A DNA stretch of 64,000 nucleotides from Methylobacterium sp. Leaf125 (GCF_001423085.1 NZ_LMNU01000005.1:1-64000); one strand, 5' to 3'; positions 16,367 to 26,279 are shown, counted from the first letter of the stretch. Program-made: numbers and translations. Notes: a model not told the origin generated them from the sequence alone.

Positions 16367-17566
16367 CTATCCGGGTCCGTTCACGGCGTGACCGGCCTTG
16401 CCTTCCTGACCGGCGTCGGCGTCCGGTCGGACGACGACTTTCAGGTTCTGACGCATGTCCTGGAGATGGTCGACCACCACCCGGTCACCGTCCGAGAGCC
16501 CATCCAGGATTGCAGTATCGTCGCCATGGGCATCGCCGGTGGTCACGGGCCTCTGCTGCACCGTGCCGTTCCCATCGACGACGTAGACGATCTGCTGCGC
16601 GAGTTGCGCATCAAGGGAAACGGTGGGGACCAGCAGCCTGTCCTTCGTACCGGTCTGGATCTTGGCGCGGACGAACTGCCCCGGCAGGAAACGCTCGTCG
16701 GTGTTGGGCATTAACGCCCGGACGAGACGCCGGGCGGTTCGGGGGTCGAAGCGGTTGTCGAGCTGGTAGATGCTGGCCTCGCGAACGGTCTTGCCCTCAG
16801 CGTCGAGGACGGCGACTATGACGCTTCCGTCCTTCATCGCCGCCCGGATGGCTTCGGAGTCCTCCGAGGAGAGGGCCATCTGGATGTCGATCGGATCGAG
16901 TTGCACGACCGAGACGAGCTGGGTCTGGTTCTCGATCACGAGGTCGCCGGGATTGATCGTCGACAGGCTGGCGCGCCCGTCGAAGGGCGCGTTCACGATG
17001 GCGTAATCGAGGTTTAGGTTCTGCCTGGCAATCGCGGCCTCGGCGCCCTGGACCTGGGCGACGGCGGAGGTCCGGTTCGACTGCAACTGCTGGAACCGTT
17101 GCTCGGTGGCATAGCCCTTGTCGGCCAGGGACTCGGTGCGGTCGACCTCCGCCTGGGCGAAGGTCAGCTGCGCCTGTGCCTGCGACGCCTGGGACTTCGC
17201 TGTCTGCAGCGCGACCTCGAAGGGCCGTGGATCGATCCGGAACAGGACCTGCCCTTTCTTCACGTGTCCGCCCGGCTCGAAGGGCCGCTCCGTCACGTTA
17301 CCAGTCACCCGGGCCTGCAAGGTCGCGTCCTGCTGCGCGATGATCGTGCCGGTGTACGTGAAGGCGATAGGCACCTGACGCTTACGGGCGACGATGACCC
17401 GGACCTCCAGGGGTGGCTCCTCGGCCTTCACGCCTTCCTTCTTGCCGACGAATGGCAGGGCGGCCACGATCCGGTCCGGCGAGGGGCGCCCGGCCATGTA
17501 CCAGCCACCCGCGCCCAGCAGGACGATCAGTCCCGCCCCGACACCGTATCCGACTGCTGCCCGCAC
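16367..17566 (-). CDS. RND efflux periplasmic adaptor (membrane fusion protein)
   Basis: A protein of about 399 residues with an N-terminal membrane anchor (VGYGVGAGLIVLLGAGGWYM) and the adaptor layout: lipoyl halves (QARVTGNVTERPFEPGGHVKKGQVLFRID and NLDYAIVNAPFDGRAS), a coiled-coil hairpin rich in Gln/Ala, a beta-barrel, and a C-terminal membrane-proximal domain. AAGGAGC upstream supports GTG 17566 (8-base spacing), with TTG 17569 as an alternative. It is divergent from the RND pump gene rather than in one operon with it. Confidence 0.93.
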   Translation of the reverse strand: MRAAVGYGVGAGLIVLLGAGGWYMAGRPSPDRIVAALPFVGKKEGVKAEEPPLEVRVIVARKRQVPIAFTYTGTIIAQQDATLQARVTGNVTERPFEPGGHVKKGQVLFRIDPRPFEVALQTAKSQASQAQAQLTFAQAEVDRTESLADKGYATEQRFQQLQSNRTSAVAQVQGAEAAIARQNLNLDYAIVNAPFDGRASLSTINPGDLVIENQTQLVSVVQLDPIDIQMALSSEDSEAIRAAMKDGSVIVAVLDAEGKTVREASIYQLDNRFDPRTARRLVRALMPNTDERFLPGQFVRAKIQTGTKDRLLVPTVSLDAQLAQQIVYVVDGNGTVQQRPVTTGDAHGDDTAILDGLSDGDRVVVDHLQDMRQNLKVVVRPDADAGQEGKAGHAVNGPG

Positions 17567-17696
17567 CAACGATGCTCCTTAAGATCGATGAGGCCGGCCA
17601 CCGCGCCCGCCCAGCGCGAGAGGAACACGCCTGGGGACGAGACGTTGCATCGCGGGGTCCACGCATCCGGCCCTGGACCGGAAGCCACGTTCCTGC

Positions 17697-20600
17697 ATGT
17701 TTGCCCACTTCGTCGACCGGCCGGTGCTCGCCGGCGTCATCTCTGTGCTCATCACGCTGATTGGCGCTGTCGCGGGTCTTACCCTGCCGATTGCGCAGTT
17801 CCCGGAGATCGCCCCGCCGATCATCAACATCCAGGCGACGTATCCCGGCGCCAGCGCACAGCAGGCCTATGACGCCATCGCGATCCCGCTGGAGCAGGAG
17901 ATCAACGGCGCGCAGAACCTTCTCTACATCAGCTCGACCAGCAACACCGACGGCAGCGTCAGCATGGACGCGACCTTCGACGTCGGCTCGGATCTCGACG
18001 CCGCAGCCGCGGAAGTCCTGACTCGCGCCAACCGGGCGGAGGCCAAGCTGCCCCCCTCGGTGAACGCGCAAGGCCTCGAAATCACGAAGAGTTCGCGCCA
18101 GCGCCTCGGCAACATCGTGCTCTACGCTGACGAAGGCTCCCCCTACGACGAGCTGTTCCTAGCCAACTGGGCCGAGACCCAGGTGATCAAGCCGCTGCGC
18201 CGGGTGCAGGGCATGGGCCGCATCGTCAACTTCTCGAACAAGCGCTACGCCATGCGCGTGTGGCTCGATCCGATGAAGATGGAGGCCCTCGGGATCAGCC
18301 CTGGTGCGGTCACTGCCGCCATCAGCCAGCAGAACGCGCAGATCACCACCGGCACCCTCGGCAAGCCACCGGTCGACCAGGCCACCGCCTTCGAGTTGCA
18401 GCTCGTTACCCAGGGACGCCTTCGTAAGCCGGAGGAGTTCGGCAACATTCTCCTGCGTGCCAATCCGGACGGGTCCGTGGTGCGTATTCGGGACGTCGCC
18501 AGGGTCGAGCTGGGATCCGAGCAATACGGAGTCCGGTCGAGCTTCGACGGTTCGGCCTCCGCTACCCTCGGTCTTTACCAGAACCCCGACGCCAACGCGG
18601 TGCAGGTGATGGACGGCGCCCGCGAAACCATGAAGGACCTGGCCAAGCGCTTTCCGCCGGGGCTGAAGTATCGCATCGCCCTCGACCGGACCGAGTTCGT
18701 GAAGGAGGCGATCTTTGAGGTGGTGCGGACCCTGTTCGAGGCGCTGGCACTCGTGGTCATCGTAACCTACCTCTTCCTCCAGAACTGGCGCGCCACATTG
18801 ATCCCGGCCATCGCGGTCCCGGTGGCTCTGGTCGGCACCTTGGGGCCGATGGCTCTGCTCGGCTTCTCGTTCAATACCCTCAGCCTGCTCGGCATGGTGC
18901 TGGCGGTGGGCCTCGTCGTCGACGACGCCATCATCGTCGTCGAGAACACCGAGCGCCTGATGGACGACGGCATGGCGCCGCGCGAGGCCTCACGGGAAGC
19001 CGTCACGGAGGTTGCAGGGCCGGTCATCGCCACCACGCTGGTCCTGGCCGCCCTGTTCGTACCGGTGGCCTTCATTCCCGGCCTCACGGGCAAGCTCTAC
19101 AATCAGTTCGCCCTGACCATCGCCATCTCGGTGATGATCTCGGCGGTGGTCTCGCTTACCCTCACACCGGCGTTATGTGGCCTGATCCTTAAGCACCGCG
19201 ACCATGACGCGAAGGACGAGAGCCTGTGGCGGGCGCCCCTGCGTTGGTTCAATCGCGTGCTGGATGGGGCGAGCCGTCGTCTCGTCAGCTCGATTGGTTG
19301 GCTGACCGGTCATGTCGCCCTCGTCGTAATCGCCTTCGTCGCCTTCGCGGCCCTCACCGTGTGGATGACCATGGCGCGGCCCTCCGGGTTCGTGCCGGAC
19401 GAGGACCAGGGCTACTTCTTCGCCGACGTGGTCTTGCCCAAGGGGGCCTCGGTGGCCCGTACCAACGTGATGGTCGACCGTCTCGGGCAAGCGCTGCGCG
19501 AGATCCCGAGCGTGGAGCACACCATCGGCGTGACCGGGCGCAGCATCCTGGCCGATGCCATCGCGCCGTTCTACGGTTTCCAGATCCCGACGCTGAAGCC
19601 GTGGGGTGAGCGTACCGAGAGCGTGAACGACGTCATCGCCACGGTTCAGGAGCGCTTCAAGCACGATCCCGACGGCAAGGTCCGCGTGGTGAACCCGTCC
19701 CCGCTTCCCGGCCTCGGCTCGCGCAGCGGCCTGACCCTGGAGCTCCAGGATCGCAGCGGCACCGGCGGTCTGAAGCTGGCGCAAGCCGCCAACCGCTTCA
19801 TCGCGGAGATGGAGAAGCTGCCGTCCGTCGGGCGTGCGATTCCGACCACGACTTACGGCGTTCCGCAAATGCGCCTGGAGATCGACCGGGCCAAGGCGGA
19901 GCAACTCGGCGTGCCCCTGCAGAACCTCTTCGACGCGTTGGGCACCTACGTCGGTTCGAGCTTCGTGAACCTCTTCAACCGCTTCGGATACGTCTATCAG
20001 GTCTATGTCCAGAGCGAGGCCTCCGGCCGCCGTACCATTCAGGACGTGGAGGCGCTGACGGTCCTCAACAACCGCAGCGAACCTGTGCGGGTCGGCTCGC
20101 TGATCCAGACCAGCTTCGTCACCGGTCCGACGGCGGTCCTGTCCTACAACACCTACCCCACCATCGAGATCGCGGTGGACACCGCCTCGGACGCCAGTTC
20201 CGGAACGGCCATCGCGGCCATCGAGGCGTTGGCCGACGCCAAGCTACCCTCGACCTACGCGGTCGAATGGACCGATGTCGCCTATCAGGAAAAGATTGCC
20301 GGCGGCTACGCGCCCCTGATCTTCGGCCTCGGTACCCTGATGATCTTTCTCCTCCTGGCCGGGCAGTACGAGTCCTTGCGCCTGCCCTTCGTGATCCTTC
20401 TCGGGACACCGATTGCAATTTTCGGCGCCGTCGCCTTCCTGGCGATCCGGGGCCTCGCCCTCGACATCTTTGGGCAGGTTGGGCTGCTGCTCCTGGTCGG
20501 GCTGGCCGCCAAGAACTCGATCCTGCTCGTCGCCTTCGCCGAGGACCTGCGCAAGCAGGGCGAAGACGTGCTCAAGGCCGCTGAGGACGCCGCGCGGTTG

Positions 20601-20867
20601 CGCATGCGCCCGATCCTGATGACCTCGTTCGCCTTTATCATGGGGTCGGTACCGCTCGCCATCGCCAGCGGCGCAGGCGCCAACGCCCGGGTGTCGATGG
20701 GCACCGTGGTCATCGGCGGCCTGCTGGTGGCCACCTTCGTCACCCTGTTCGTGACGCCGACCTTCTACGTCGCCTTCGAGCGCCTGTTCGGCAAGGACCG
20801 CGAGGAAGCGGCTCATACCCCAGACGACCGGGCATCCTCTCAGACCTCTGAGGCAGCCGGAGGCTAG
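17697..20867 (+). CDS. RND efflux transporter permease (AcrB/HAE1 family)
   Basis: A 1056-residue inner-membrane pump of the usual size. The start MFAHFVDRPVLAGVISVLIT is typical of HAE1 permeases. The proton-relay aspartates are in TM4 (AVGLVVDDAIIVVENTER). Periplasmic porter segments include YPGASAQQAYD and PDEDQGYFF. The C-terminal half carries LVGLAAKNSILLVAFA and MRPILMTSFAFIMGSVPLAIASGAG. The adaptor is encoded divergently, 130 bases away. No outer-membrane channel or local repressor gene is visible. Confidence 0.95.
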   Translation: MFAHFVDRPVLAGVISVLITLIGAVAGLTLPIAQFPEIAPPIINIQATYPGASAQQAYDAIAIPLEQEINGAQNLLYISSTSNTDGSVSMDATFDVGSDLDAAAAEVLTRANRAEAKLPPSVNAQGLEITKSSRQRLGNIVLYADEGSPYDELFLANWAETQVIKPLRRVQGMGRIVNFSNKRYAMRVWLDPMKMEALGISPGAVTAAISQQNAQITTGTLGKPPVDQATAFELQLVTQGRLRKPEEFGNILLRANPDGSVVRIRDVARVELGSEQYGVRSSFDGSASATLGLYQNPDANAVQVMDGARETMKDLAKRFPPGLKYRIALDRTEFVKEAIFEVVRTLFEALALVVIVTYLFLQNWRATLIPAIAVPVALVGTLGPMALLGFSFNTLSLLGMVLAVGLVVDDAIIVVENTERLMDDGMAPREASREAVTEVAGPVIATTLVLAALFVPVAFIPGLTGKLYNQFALTIAISVMISAVVSLTLTPALCGLILKHRDHDAKDESLWRAPLRWFNRVLDGASRRLVSSIGWLTGHVALVVIAFVAFAALTVWMTMARPSGFVPDEDQGYFFADVVLPKGASVARTNVMVDRLGQALREIPSVEHTIGVTGRSILADAIAPFYGFQIPTLKPWGERTESVNDVIATVQERFKHDPDGKVRVVNPSPLPGLGSRSGLTLELQDRSGTGGLKLAQAANRFIAEMEKLPSVGRAIPTTTYGVPQMRLEIDRAKAEQLGVPLQNLFDALGTYVGSSFVNLFNRFGYVYQVYVQSEASGRRTIQDVEALTVLNNRSEPVRVGSLIQTSFVTGPTAVLSYNTYPTIEIAVDTASDASSGTAIAAIEALADAKLPSTYAVEWTDVAYQEKIAGGYAPLIFGLGTLMIFLLLAGQYESLRLPFVILLGTPIAIFGAVAFLAIRGLALDIFGQVGLLLLVGLAAKNSILLVAFAEDLRKQGEDVLKAAEDAARLRMRPILMTSFAFIMGSVPLAIASGAGANARVSMGTVVIGGLLVATFVTLFVTPTFYVAFERLFGKDREEAAHTPDDRASSQTSEAAGG

Positions 20868-21180
20868 CGGTCGTTGATTTCCATGGCTCGGCACGAGGCT
20901 CATCATGCCCGAAAAGCGCGGGACGGAGCACGGCTACGCCATCAGGCCGAATGCTCGGTAGACGGGAACTCCTATATTCCCACGAGTGTCGACCAGGGCG
21001 AGCACTTCCTTCGTGTCCGGCCTATCCCCCATGCGCCATCGCTGAAGGTCCGCTAACGGGCAGCCGACATAAAAGCTTGAATGACCGCACTGGGTCGCAA
21101 GCAGCATGTCTGTTCTTCGATGCTATGCCTGAGAGATGGACTTCGATCCCGGACGAAAGAGCGCATACTGAGTTGAGCGG
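20868..21180. other. Gene-free spacer of 313 bases
   Basis: This lies between the convergent ends of the RND permease and senB. The short frames on either strand have no recognisable motif, ribosome binding site or signal peptide. No terminator-like hairpin with a T-run is visible. Confidence 0.5.
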
Positions 21181-22215
21181 TCAGCGCAATCCGCCGTGAT
21201 CAGTGAGTATCCGTTTTGGCTTTCGAATCTCCGGTGAGGTGTCGTTCCCGTTGTGCGCCTCTGTGTACCGCGCGAAGATTTGGTGAAGCGATTCTCGCTC
21301 CCGCGCCGGGGAGAACAGGTGCGCACGCATTCCGCCGTGTTCAAGCAAGACTTGAAGAAATGCAGGCTCCTCCTCGGCGCGCAGCAGCATTGCGGCCAGG
21401 GCCGCGTCGTCGCCGGTGGGGAAATAGCCCGGATAGTCCGGCCCGAGCAGGCCGCGGGTTCCGGATATGTCGGAAGCGATCACCGGCAGGCTGGACACTA
21501 CGGCCTCGGAGATCACGTTGGCGCCGCCCTCCTGCAGCGAGCTCAGGACCATGAGCCGGCCGCGGGTCAACCAGCGCCGAGTCAGGGAGCCGGGTCGGTC
21601 GCCAAGCCAGGCGTAGCGCGGATTATCCGCCATCTCGGCCTCCGCCCGGCTCGCCCAGGCCGCATCGTGCGCGCCTCCGAGATGGACGATGCGGATGCGA
21701 GACCGGGCGGGAAGGCGCCGGGCCGCCCGGGCGGCGCAGAACGGGTCCTTCTCAGCGCGCAGGTGTCCGACGACGAGGACCTCGAAAGCCTCGTCTGAAG
21801 CAGGCCAGCGCTCTCGGTGCGCCAGTGCGGACTGGAGCACAATGTCGACCTTGTGGCGGTATCGCTCGGGCAGGGCGGTAGGAACGAGGTCGTGCAGGCC
21901 AATTAGGCGGTCGGCCAGATCGAGGGAGCGTAGGGTCAGCTCGGGGTCCGCGTCGAGGTAGTGGTAGATGTCTGTTCCCGTCAGCGCGACAATCACCGGC
22001 CGATCGGGATGGCGCGCCTTAAAGCGCGCGATGGACGCGGCGCTGCGCCAAGCATGCAGCGCCACCATCAGGTCGACGTCCGGGTCGGCCTCGTACGTCG
22101 TCGCCACGTCGACTTGGTGTCCGAGATCGCCGAGGATGCGCGCCCAGCGCATCGCCGTCGTCCGGTTGCCGGCACGGGACGTCTTCGCCGCCGGCGTGAT
22201 GAGGCTGATCTTCAT
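21181..22215 (-). CDS. senB: Selenosugar synthase SenB (TIGR04348-type glycosyltransferase)
   Basis: In known SenABC systems SenB joins selenophosphate to a UDP-sugar to make a 1-seleno-sugar, the selenium donor for SenA. This 344-residue protein has a GT-B layout: N-terminal MKISLITPAAKTSRAGNRTT, VALTGTDIYHYL, and a nucleotide-sugar region with VVGHLRAEKDP, LSSLQEGGANVISEAV and ASDISGTRGLLG. The start is at 22215. The ATG of senA is only 27 bases away on the other strand. The pairing with a SenA-like protein and a SelD-like dikinase makes the call strong. Confidence 0.9.
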   Translation of the reverse strand: MKISLITPAAKTSRAGNRTTAMRWARILGDLGHQVDVATTYEADPDVDLMVALHAWRSAASIARFKARHPDRPVIVALTGTDIYHYLDADPELTLRSLDLADRLIGLHDLVPTALPERYRHKVDIVLQSALAHRERWPASDEAFEVLVVGHLRAEKDPFCAARAARRLPARSRIRIVHLGGAHDAAWASRAEAEMADNPRYAWLGDRPGSLTRRWLTRGRLMVLSSLQEGGANVISEAVVSSLPVIASDISGTRGLLGPDYPGYFPTGDDAALAAMLLRAEEEPAFLQVLLEHGGMRAHLFSPARERESLHQIFARYTEAHNGNDTSPEIRKPKRILTDHGGLR

Positions 22216-22242
22216 GGATTCGACAGGATTCCGGGACGTTTG

Positions 22243-23547
22243 ATGAGCGCACAAGTTACGGCCGCCGGTCTCGTGGCGATGCTGGAGGATGCCCGGTCGA
22301 GAACGCTTGAACTCGTGGCGGGTCTCGACCGTGACCGTCTCATGGGGCCGCGGCTCGATATCGTGAACCCCCTCCTGTGGGAAATCGGGCATCTCGCCTG
22401 GTTTCACGAACAGTTCATCCTGCGCGGCCTCGACGGGCATCCACCGCTGAACGCGGAAGCGGATGCGCTCTACGATTCCGCGCGGGTGCCCCATGGGACG
22501 CGCTGGTCAATCCCGCTAATGCCGCTGCCCGAGACGCTGGGCTACATGATGCAGGTCCAGAAAGCGCTGGTGCGCCGGCTCGACGGACGCGCGCCCACGC
22601 CCGAGGAGGCCGAGCTCTATCAACTCGTGACCTTCCACGAGGACATGCACGACGAGGCCTTCACCTACACACGCCAGACCCTCGGTTACCCGGCGCCGAT
22701 CTTCGCCGCGTCAGCCTCGGTGGAGCACACTGGCTCCGGCTCCTGGCCCGGCGACGTCACCGTCGGTGGAGGAACCTGGCGGCTCGGATCCGAGCCCGGG
22801 GGCGGCTTCGTTTTCGATAACGAGAAATGGGCGCACCCGGTCGCCGTGGCGCCGTTTCGCATCGCCCGCGCTCCGGTGACGAACGCAGAATTCTCATCCT
22901 TCGTGGCGGATGGCGGCTACCATGAGGACGCCCATTGGGACGTGGAGGGCGTGCGCTGGCGCGACGACTACGGAGCCGCGCATCCGGTCTACTGGACGCG
23001 GGACGGCGCGAGGGATTGGATGATCCGACGCTTCGACCGCGAGGAGCCCCTCGCTCCCGACGAGCCGGTCGTTCACGTCAACTGGCACGAGGCCAACGCC
23101 TATTGCCGTTGGGCGGGGCGACGCCTGCCAACGGAGGCGGAGTGGGAAGCCGCCGCCGCCGGAGCACCGGCCGGCGACGGGACGCTCGGAGCGGGAAAGC
23201 GTGCCTATCCCTGGGGCGAGGCGACGCCGGCACCGGACCTCGCCAATCTCGACGGCGGCCATCTCGGCTGCGTCGATGTCGCCGCCTACCCCGAGGGCGA
23301 CAGCGCCTGGGGCTGCCGGCAGATGCTCGGCAACGTCTGGGAATGGACGGCGAGCCCGTTCCTGCCCTTCCCTGGCTTCTCGCCGGACGCCTACAAAGAG
23401 TATTCCGAGCCCGCCTTCGGCACCCGCAAGGTCCTGCGCGGCGGCGCCTGGGTCACGCGCTCGCGCATGGTCGACACCGCCTATCGCAACTTTTTCGGCC
23501 CTGAGCGTCGCGACGTGATCGCGGGCTTTCGAACGGTGGCACTCTAG
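22243..23547 (+). CDS. senA: Selenoneine synthase SenA (EgtB-like)
   Basis: SenA is an iron enzyme that forms the C-Se bond between hercynine and a selenosugar. The 434-residue protein has an N-terminal DinB-like helical domain with the iron motif HX3HXE (His132, His136, Glu138 in FHEDMHDEAF) and a C-terminal formylglycine-generating-enzyme-like domain (RLPTEAEWEAAA, LGNVWEWTASPF, KVLRGGAW). This is the EgtB architecture. The neighbouring senB and selD-like genes favour SenA over EgtB. No egtD is visible, so hercynine must come from elsewhere. Its last 4 bases overlap the stop of the convergent phosphorylase gene. Confidence 0.9.
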   Translation: MSAQVTAAGLVAMLEDARSRTLELVAGLDRDRLMGPRLDIVNPLLWEIGHLAWFHEQFILRGLDGHPPLNAEADALYDSARVPHGTRWSIPLMPLPETLGYMMQVQKALVRRLDGRAPTPEEAELYQLVTFHEDMHDEAFTYTRQTLGYPAPIFAASASVEHTGSGSWPGDVTVGGGTWRLGSEPGGGFVFDNEKWAHPVAVAPFRIARAPVTNAEFSSFVADGGYHEDAHWDVEGVRWRDDYGAAHPVYWTRDGARDWMIRRFDREEPLAPDEPVVHVNWHEANAYCRWAGRRLPTEAEWEAAAAGAPAGDGTLGAGKRAYPWGEATPAPDLANLDGGHLGCVDVAAYPEGDSAWGCRQMLGNVWEWTASPFLPFPGFSPDAYKEYSEPAFGTRKVLRGGAWVTRSRMVDTAYRNFFGPERRDVIAGFRTVAL

Positions 23548-24353
23548 CGTGCGGCGAACCACGCGTTCGCCACGGCCGCGACGAGGCGGAGCGCCGCCGT
23601 CGCACCGTTGGCCTCGCCCTTCTCGAAATCGCCGGCTTGACCCATCTGATTGGTAACGTGGGCGAAGCACAGCACCGGTCGTCCACGAGCCTGCGCGAAG
23701 GCGTAGAGCGCCGCGGCCTCCATCTCGACGGCAAGAATGCCCCGCTCGCGGGCCGCTGCGATGGCTGCCTGCGTCTCCCGGTAAGGTGCATCAGTCGTCC
23801 AGGTCGTGCCGCGTTCCACCGGCTCGCCGACGTCCGTCAGGGCCGGGGCCAGCGCCGCGACGAGTTCAGCGGGTGCCTGTGCGAACTCGGAGGCCGGGAG
23901 GTAATGGTAGCTCGTGCCCTCGTCACGCAGGGCCGCTTCAATGAGAATGAAGTAGGGTGGTGACCGCAACGGCGTGATCTGGCCGGATGAGGTGATGCTG
24001 ATCAGGAGCTCGCATCCTGCGGCGAACATCTGCTCGGCCACCAGCACCGCGTAGGGTGCACCGACCGCACAGCCGATGATGCCGAATTCGCGCCCACCAG
24101 CCACGAAGCGGTGCAACTCGCTGTGATAGCAGGCCCAGTCCGGGTCGCGCTGCGCACCTCCCGTGGCCTGTAGGTGGCGGACGATGTCACCGTCCGGGTC
24201 GAGCACGCAGAGGGCGGGCACCCGGCCTTCCCTGAGACCACGCTGACGCCTGGCTTCGCGCAGCAGGCTCTCGGGCGTAAACTCCGAGGCCGCCTCGTGC
24301 GCCTTGTCGCGCAGGATCGGGACGGATTTCACGTCGCTCGGGGGTACCGCCAC
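23544..24353 (-). CDS. Nucleoside phosphorylase family protein
   Basis: A 269-residue protein of the purine/uridine phosphorylase fold. Motifs are ELLISITSSGQITP in the phosphate/base region and ILAVEMEAAALYAFA, the ribose-binding Met-Glu-Met-like signature of the PNP/UDP family. It lies 3 bases after the selD-like gene on the same strand, so it belongs to that operon. A role in selenosugar or nucleotide recycling can be proposed from context only; the substrate is unknown. Confidence 0.8.
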   Translation of the reverse strand: MAVPPSDVKSVPILRDKAHEAASEFTPESLLREARRQRGLREGRVPALCVLDPDGDIVRHLQATGGAQRDPDWACYHSELHRFVAGGREFGIIGCAVGAPYAVLVAEQMFAAGCELLISITSSGQITPLRSPPYFILIEAALRDEGTSYHYLPASEFAQAPAELVAALAPALTDVGEPVERGTTWTTDAPYRETQAAIAAARERGILAVEMEAAALYAFAQARGRPVLCFAHVTNQMGQAGDFEKGEANGATAALRLVAAVANAWFAAR

Positions 24354-24356
24354 GCC

Positions 24357-25406
24357 TCAGGCCTCAACTCGGATCCCTGGGGGCCCGGCTTCGAACCGTC
24401 CGACGATCGCGGCCTGCGCGAAGCCCGCAGTTCGGACCTGTGCGAGGATCGCATCGGCGCGCTCGGGCGTGCAGGTCACGAGCAGGCCGCCGGACGTCTG
24501 CGGGTCGGTCAGGATGTGACGGCGCCAGTCCGGCAGATCCTCGGGCAGGGCGACGTGGTCGCCGAAGCTCGCCCAGTTGCGATGCGAGGCGCCGGTGACG
24601 AACCCGTCCCGCGCCAGCGCTTCGGCCCGGGGCAGGAGCGGGATCGCGCCGCCCTCGATGACGAAGGTCAGGCCGGCACCGCGCGCGAGTTCGAGCCCGT
24701 GGCCGAGGAGGCCAAAGCCGGTGATGTCGGTGATTGCGTGCACGTCCGCGTCACCCGCCAGATCCGCCCCGACCTTGTTCAGCCGTGTCGTGGTGGCGAC
24801 GAAGTCGGCGTAGCCGGAATCGTCCAGGGCCTCGCGCTTAATCGCAGCGGAATAGATGCCGACGCCGAGGGGCTTCGTGAGGATGGCCACATCGCCGGCC
24901 TTCGCATCCGCGTTGCGCCGGATCCGAGCGCGGTCGGCGAGGCCGATCACCGCCAAGCCGTAGATCGGCTCCGGCGTGTCGATCGAATGGCCACCCGCGA
25001 TAGGAATGCCCGCCTCGGCGCAGGTCGCGGCGCCGCCCTTCAGGATCTTGGCGACAATCTCGGGCGCGATCTTGCCCACCGGCATGCCCAGGATGGCGAG
25101 CGCCAGAATCGGCTTGCCGCCCATGGCGTAGACGTCGGAGATCGCGTTGGTGGCGGCGATCCGGCCGAAATCGTGTGGATCGTCCACCATTGGCGTGAAG
25201 AAGTCCGTGGTGGCGATAAGGCAGGTCCCGTCATCGAGAGCCCAGACGGCTGCATCGTCGGCGGTCTCGTTGCCCACGAGCAGGCGCTCGAACGGGCCGG
25301 CCACCGGCTGGTCGGCGAGGAGCGTGCGAAGCACCTCGGGGTCGAGCTTGCAACCGCACCCTCCACCATGAGCGAGGCTGGTCAGGCGAACCGGAGGGAT
25401 GTCCAT
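24357..25406 (-). CDS. senC: Selenide, water dikinase (SelD/SenC-like)
   Basis: Makes selenophosphate from selenide and ATP. The 349-residue protein carries GGGCGCK near the N-terminus (Cys17, Cys19, Lys20) with Cys rather than Sec. Further motifs are [54 protein letters not shown] and the C-terminal DPQTSGGLL. By context with senA/senB it is SenC. It could also serve selenocysteine or selenouridine synthesis, because no second selD is visible here. It lies between HAD and phosphorylase genes in one operon. Confidence 0.92.
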   Translation of the reverse strand: MDIPPVRLTSLAHGGGCGCKLDPEVLRTLLADQPVAGPFERLLVGNETADDAAVWALDDGTCLIATTDFFTPMVDDPHDFGRIAATNAISDVYAMGGKPILALAILGMPVGKIAPEIVAKILKGGAATCAEAGIPIAGGHSIDTPEPIYGLAVIGLADRARIRRNADAKAGDVAILTKPLGVGIYSAAIKREALDDSGYADFVATTTRLNKVGADLAGDADVHAITDITGFGLLGHGLELARGAGLTFVIEGGAIPLLPRAEALARDGFVTGASHRNWASFGDHVALPEDLPDWRRHILTDPQTSGGLLVTCTPERADAILAQVRTAGFAQAAIVGRFEAGPPGIRVEA

Positions 25407-25475
25407 GGGAAAATCCTGTGGCGGGGGGCTTTGACAAATGATGATCCGGAGCCGTCCTATCAGACAAGGGCATGC

Positions 25476-26279
25476 CTACCAGACAAGAACGGGCATCCGG
25501 TACAGGCGGCCCGGGCAGTCCGGCGGACGCTCTTGCGGTTCCGCTGCGCCGATGTGAATGGCCCCGAAGCCGCATTTGAGCGCACCGACCACATCGAGGG
25601 CCCAGGTATCGCCGATGCCGAGGACTGCCCCAGGGGTAATGGGGCGCTCGCGTGTCTGGCCCGCACGCCGAAGGGCCTCGCGGTAGATCAGCCCGCCGGG
25701 CTTGCCCGTCTCGATCACGATACCGCCGATGGTGCGGTAGCGCTCGGCCACGAGGCCGGCAAAGCGTAGGCGCGTGCTGTCCACCATCAGACTTGTGTCC
25801 GGGTTGGTGCAGACCAAGAGATGGCCGCGTTGGAGTGCCACGACGAGGGTCGCGTCGAGGTCGTCGTCCGGGTCCGGATAGCCAGTGCAGACGCTCAGAT
25901 CGGCCGATTCGACCCCCGTCAGAGTCACGGAAAGGCCGTCGAACAAGATACGGTCGCGCGCCGGCCCGATATGGTGGACTCGCTTCGGCACCTGCTCCTC
26001 CAGGAGGATGCGGGCGATGTCGGCCGAGGTGACGAGCGCGTCGTATTCGGGAGCAATGCCGCGGGCCCGGAGCGTCTCGGCGAGCCGGGGGCCCGGTTCG
26101 GAGGAATTAGAGACGAGCACCACGGTCCCGCCGCCCGCACGGAAAGTCCGGAGCGCGGCGACGGCGGCGGGACGGATCTCGGTTGCATCGTGAAGCACGC
26201 CGAACACGTCACACAGCACGACCGCGTAGAGACCCTCGATCCTGCCCAGGCCCACGATGGTTTCGACCGCGTCAGCCAC
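25476..26279 (-). CDS. HAD-IIA family hydrolase (TIGR01459-like)
   Basis: A 267-residue HAD phosphatase-like protein. Motif I is LCDVFGVLHD (nucleophile Asp24) and motif II VLVSNSS. Motif IV is VLGIGDTWALDVVGA, and ETGKPGGLIYREAL supplies the motif III Lys region. The DVFGVLHD form matches the TIGR01459 subgroup of IIA hydrolases. It overlaps the radical SAM gene by 8 bases and precedes senC by 69 bases, so it belongs to the selenium operon. A phospho-sugar or phospho-intermediate substrate is possible, but not shown by sequence. Confidence 0.85.
   Translation of the reverse strand: MADAVETIVGLGRIEGLYAVVLCDVFGVLHDATEIRPAAVAALRTFRAGGGTVVLVSNSSEPGPRLAETLRARGIAPEYDALVTSADIARILLEEQVPKRVHHIGPARDRILFDGLSVTLTGVESADLSVCTGYPDPDDDLDATLVVALQRGHLLVCTNPDTSLMVDSTRLRFAGLVAERYRTIGGIVIETGKPGGLIYREALRRAGQTRERPITPGAVLGIGDTWALDVVGALKCGFGAIHIGAAEPQERPPDCPGRLYRMPVLVW

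Noticed and set aside
20951..21199. Plus-strand short frame between the RND permease and senB
   Set aside because: No ribosome binding site or motif, and its end overlaps the C-terminal codons of senB.
22243..23547. senA as an ordinary EgtB (ergothioneine)
   Set aside because: The architecture is shared, but adjacency to SenB-type and SelD-type genes and the absence of egtC/egtD/egtE favour SenA. Sequence alone would not fully separate them.
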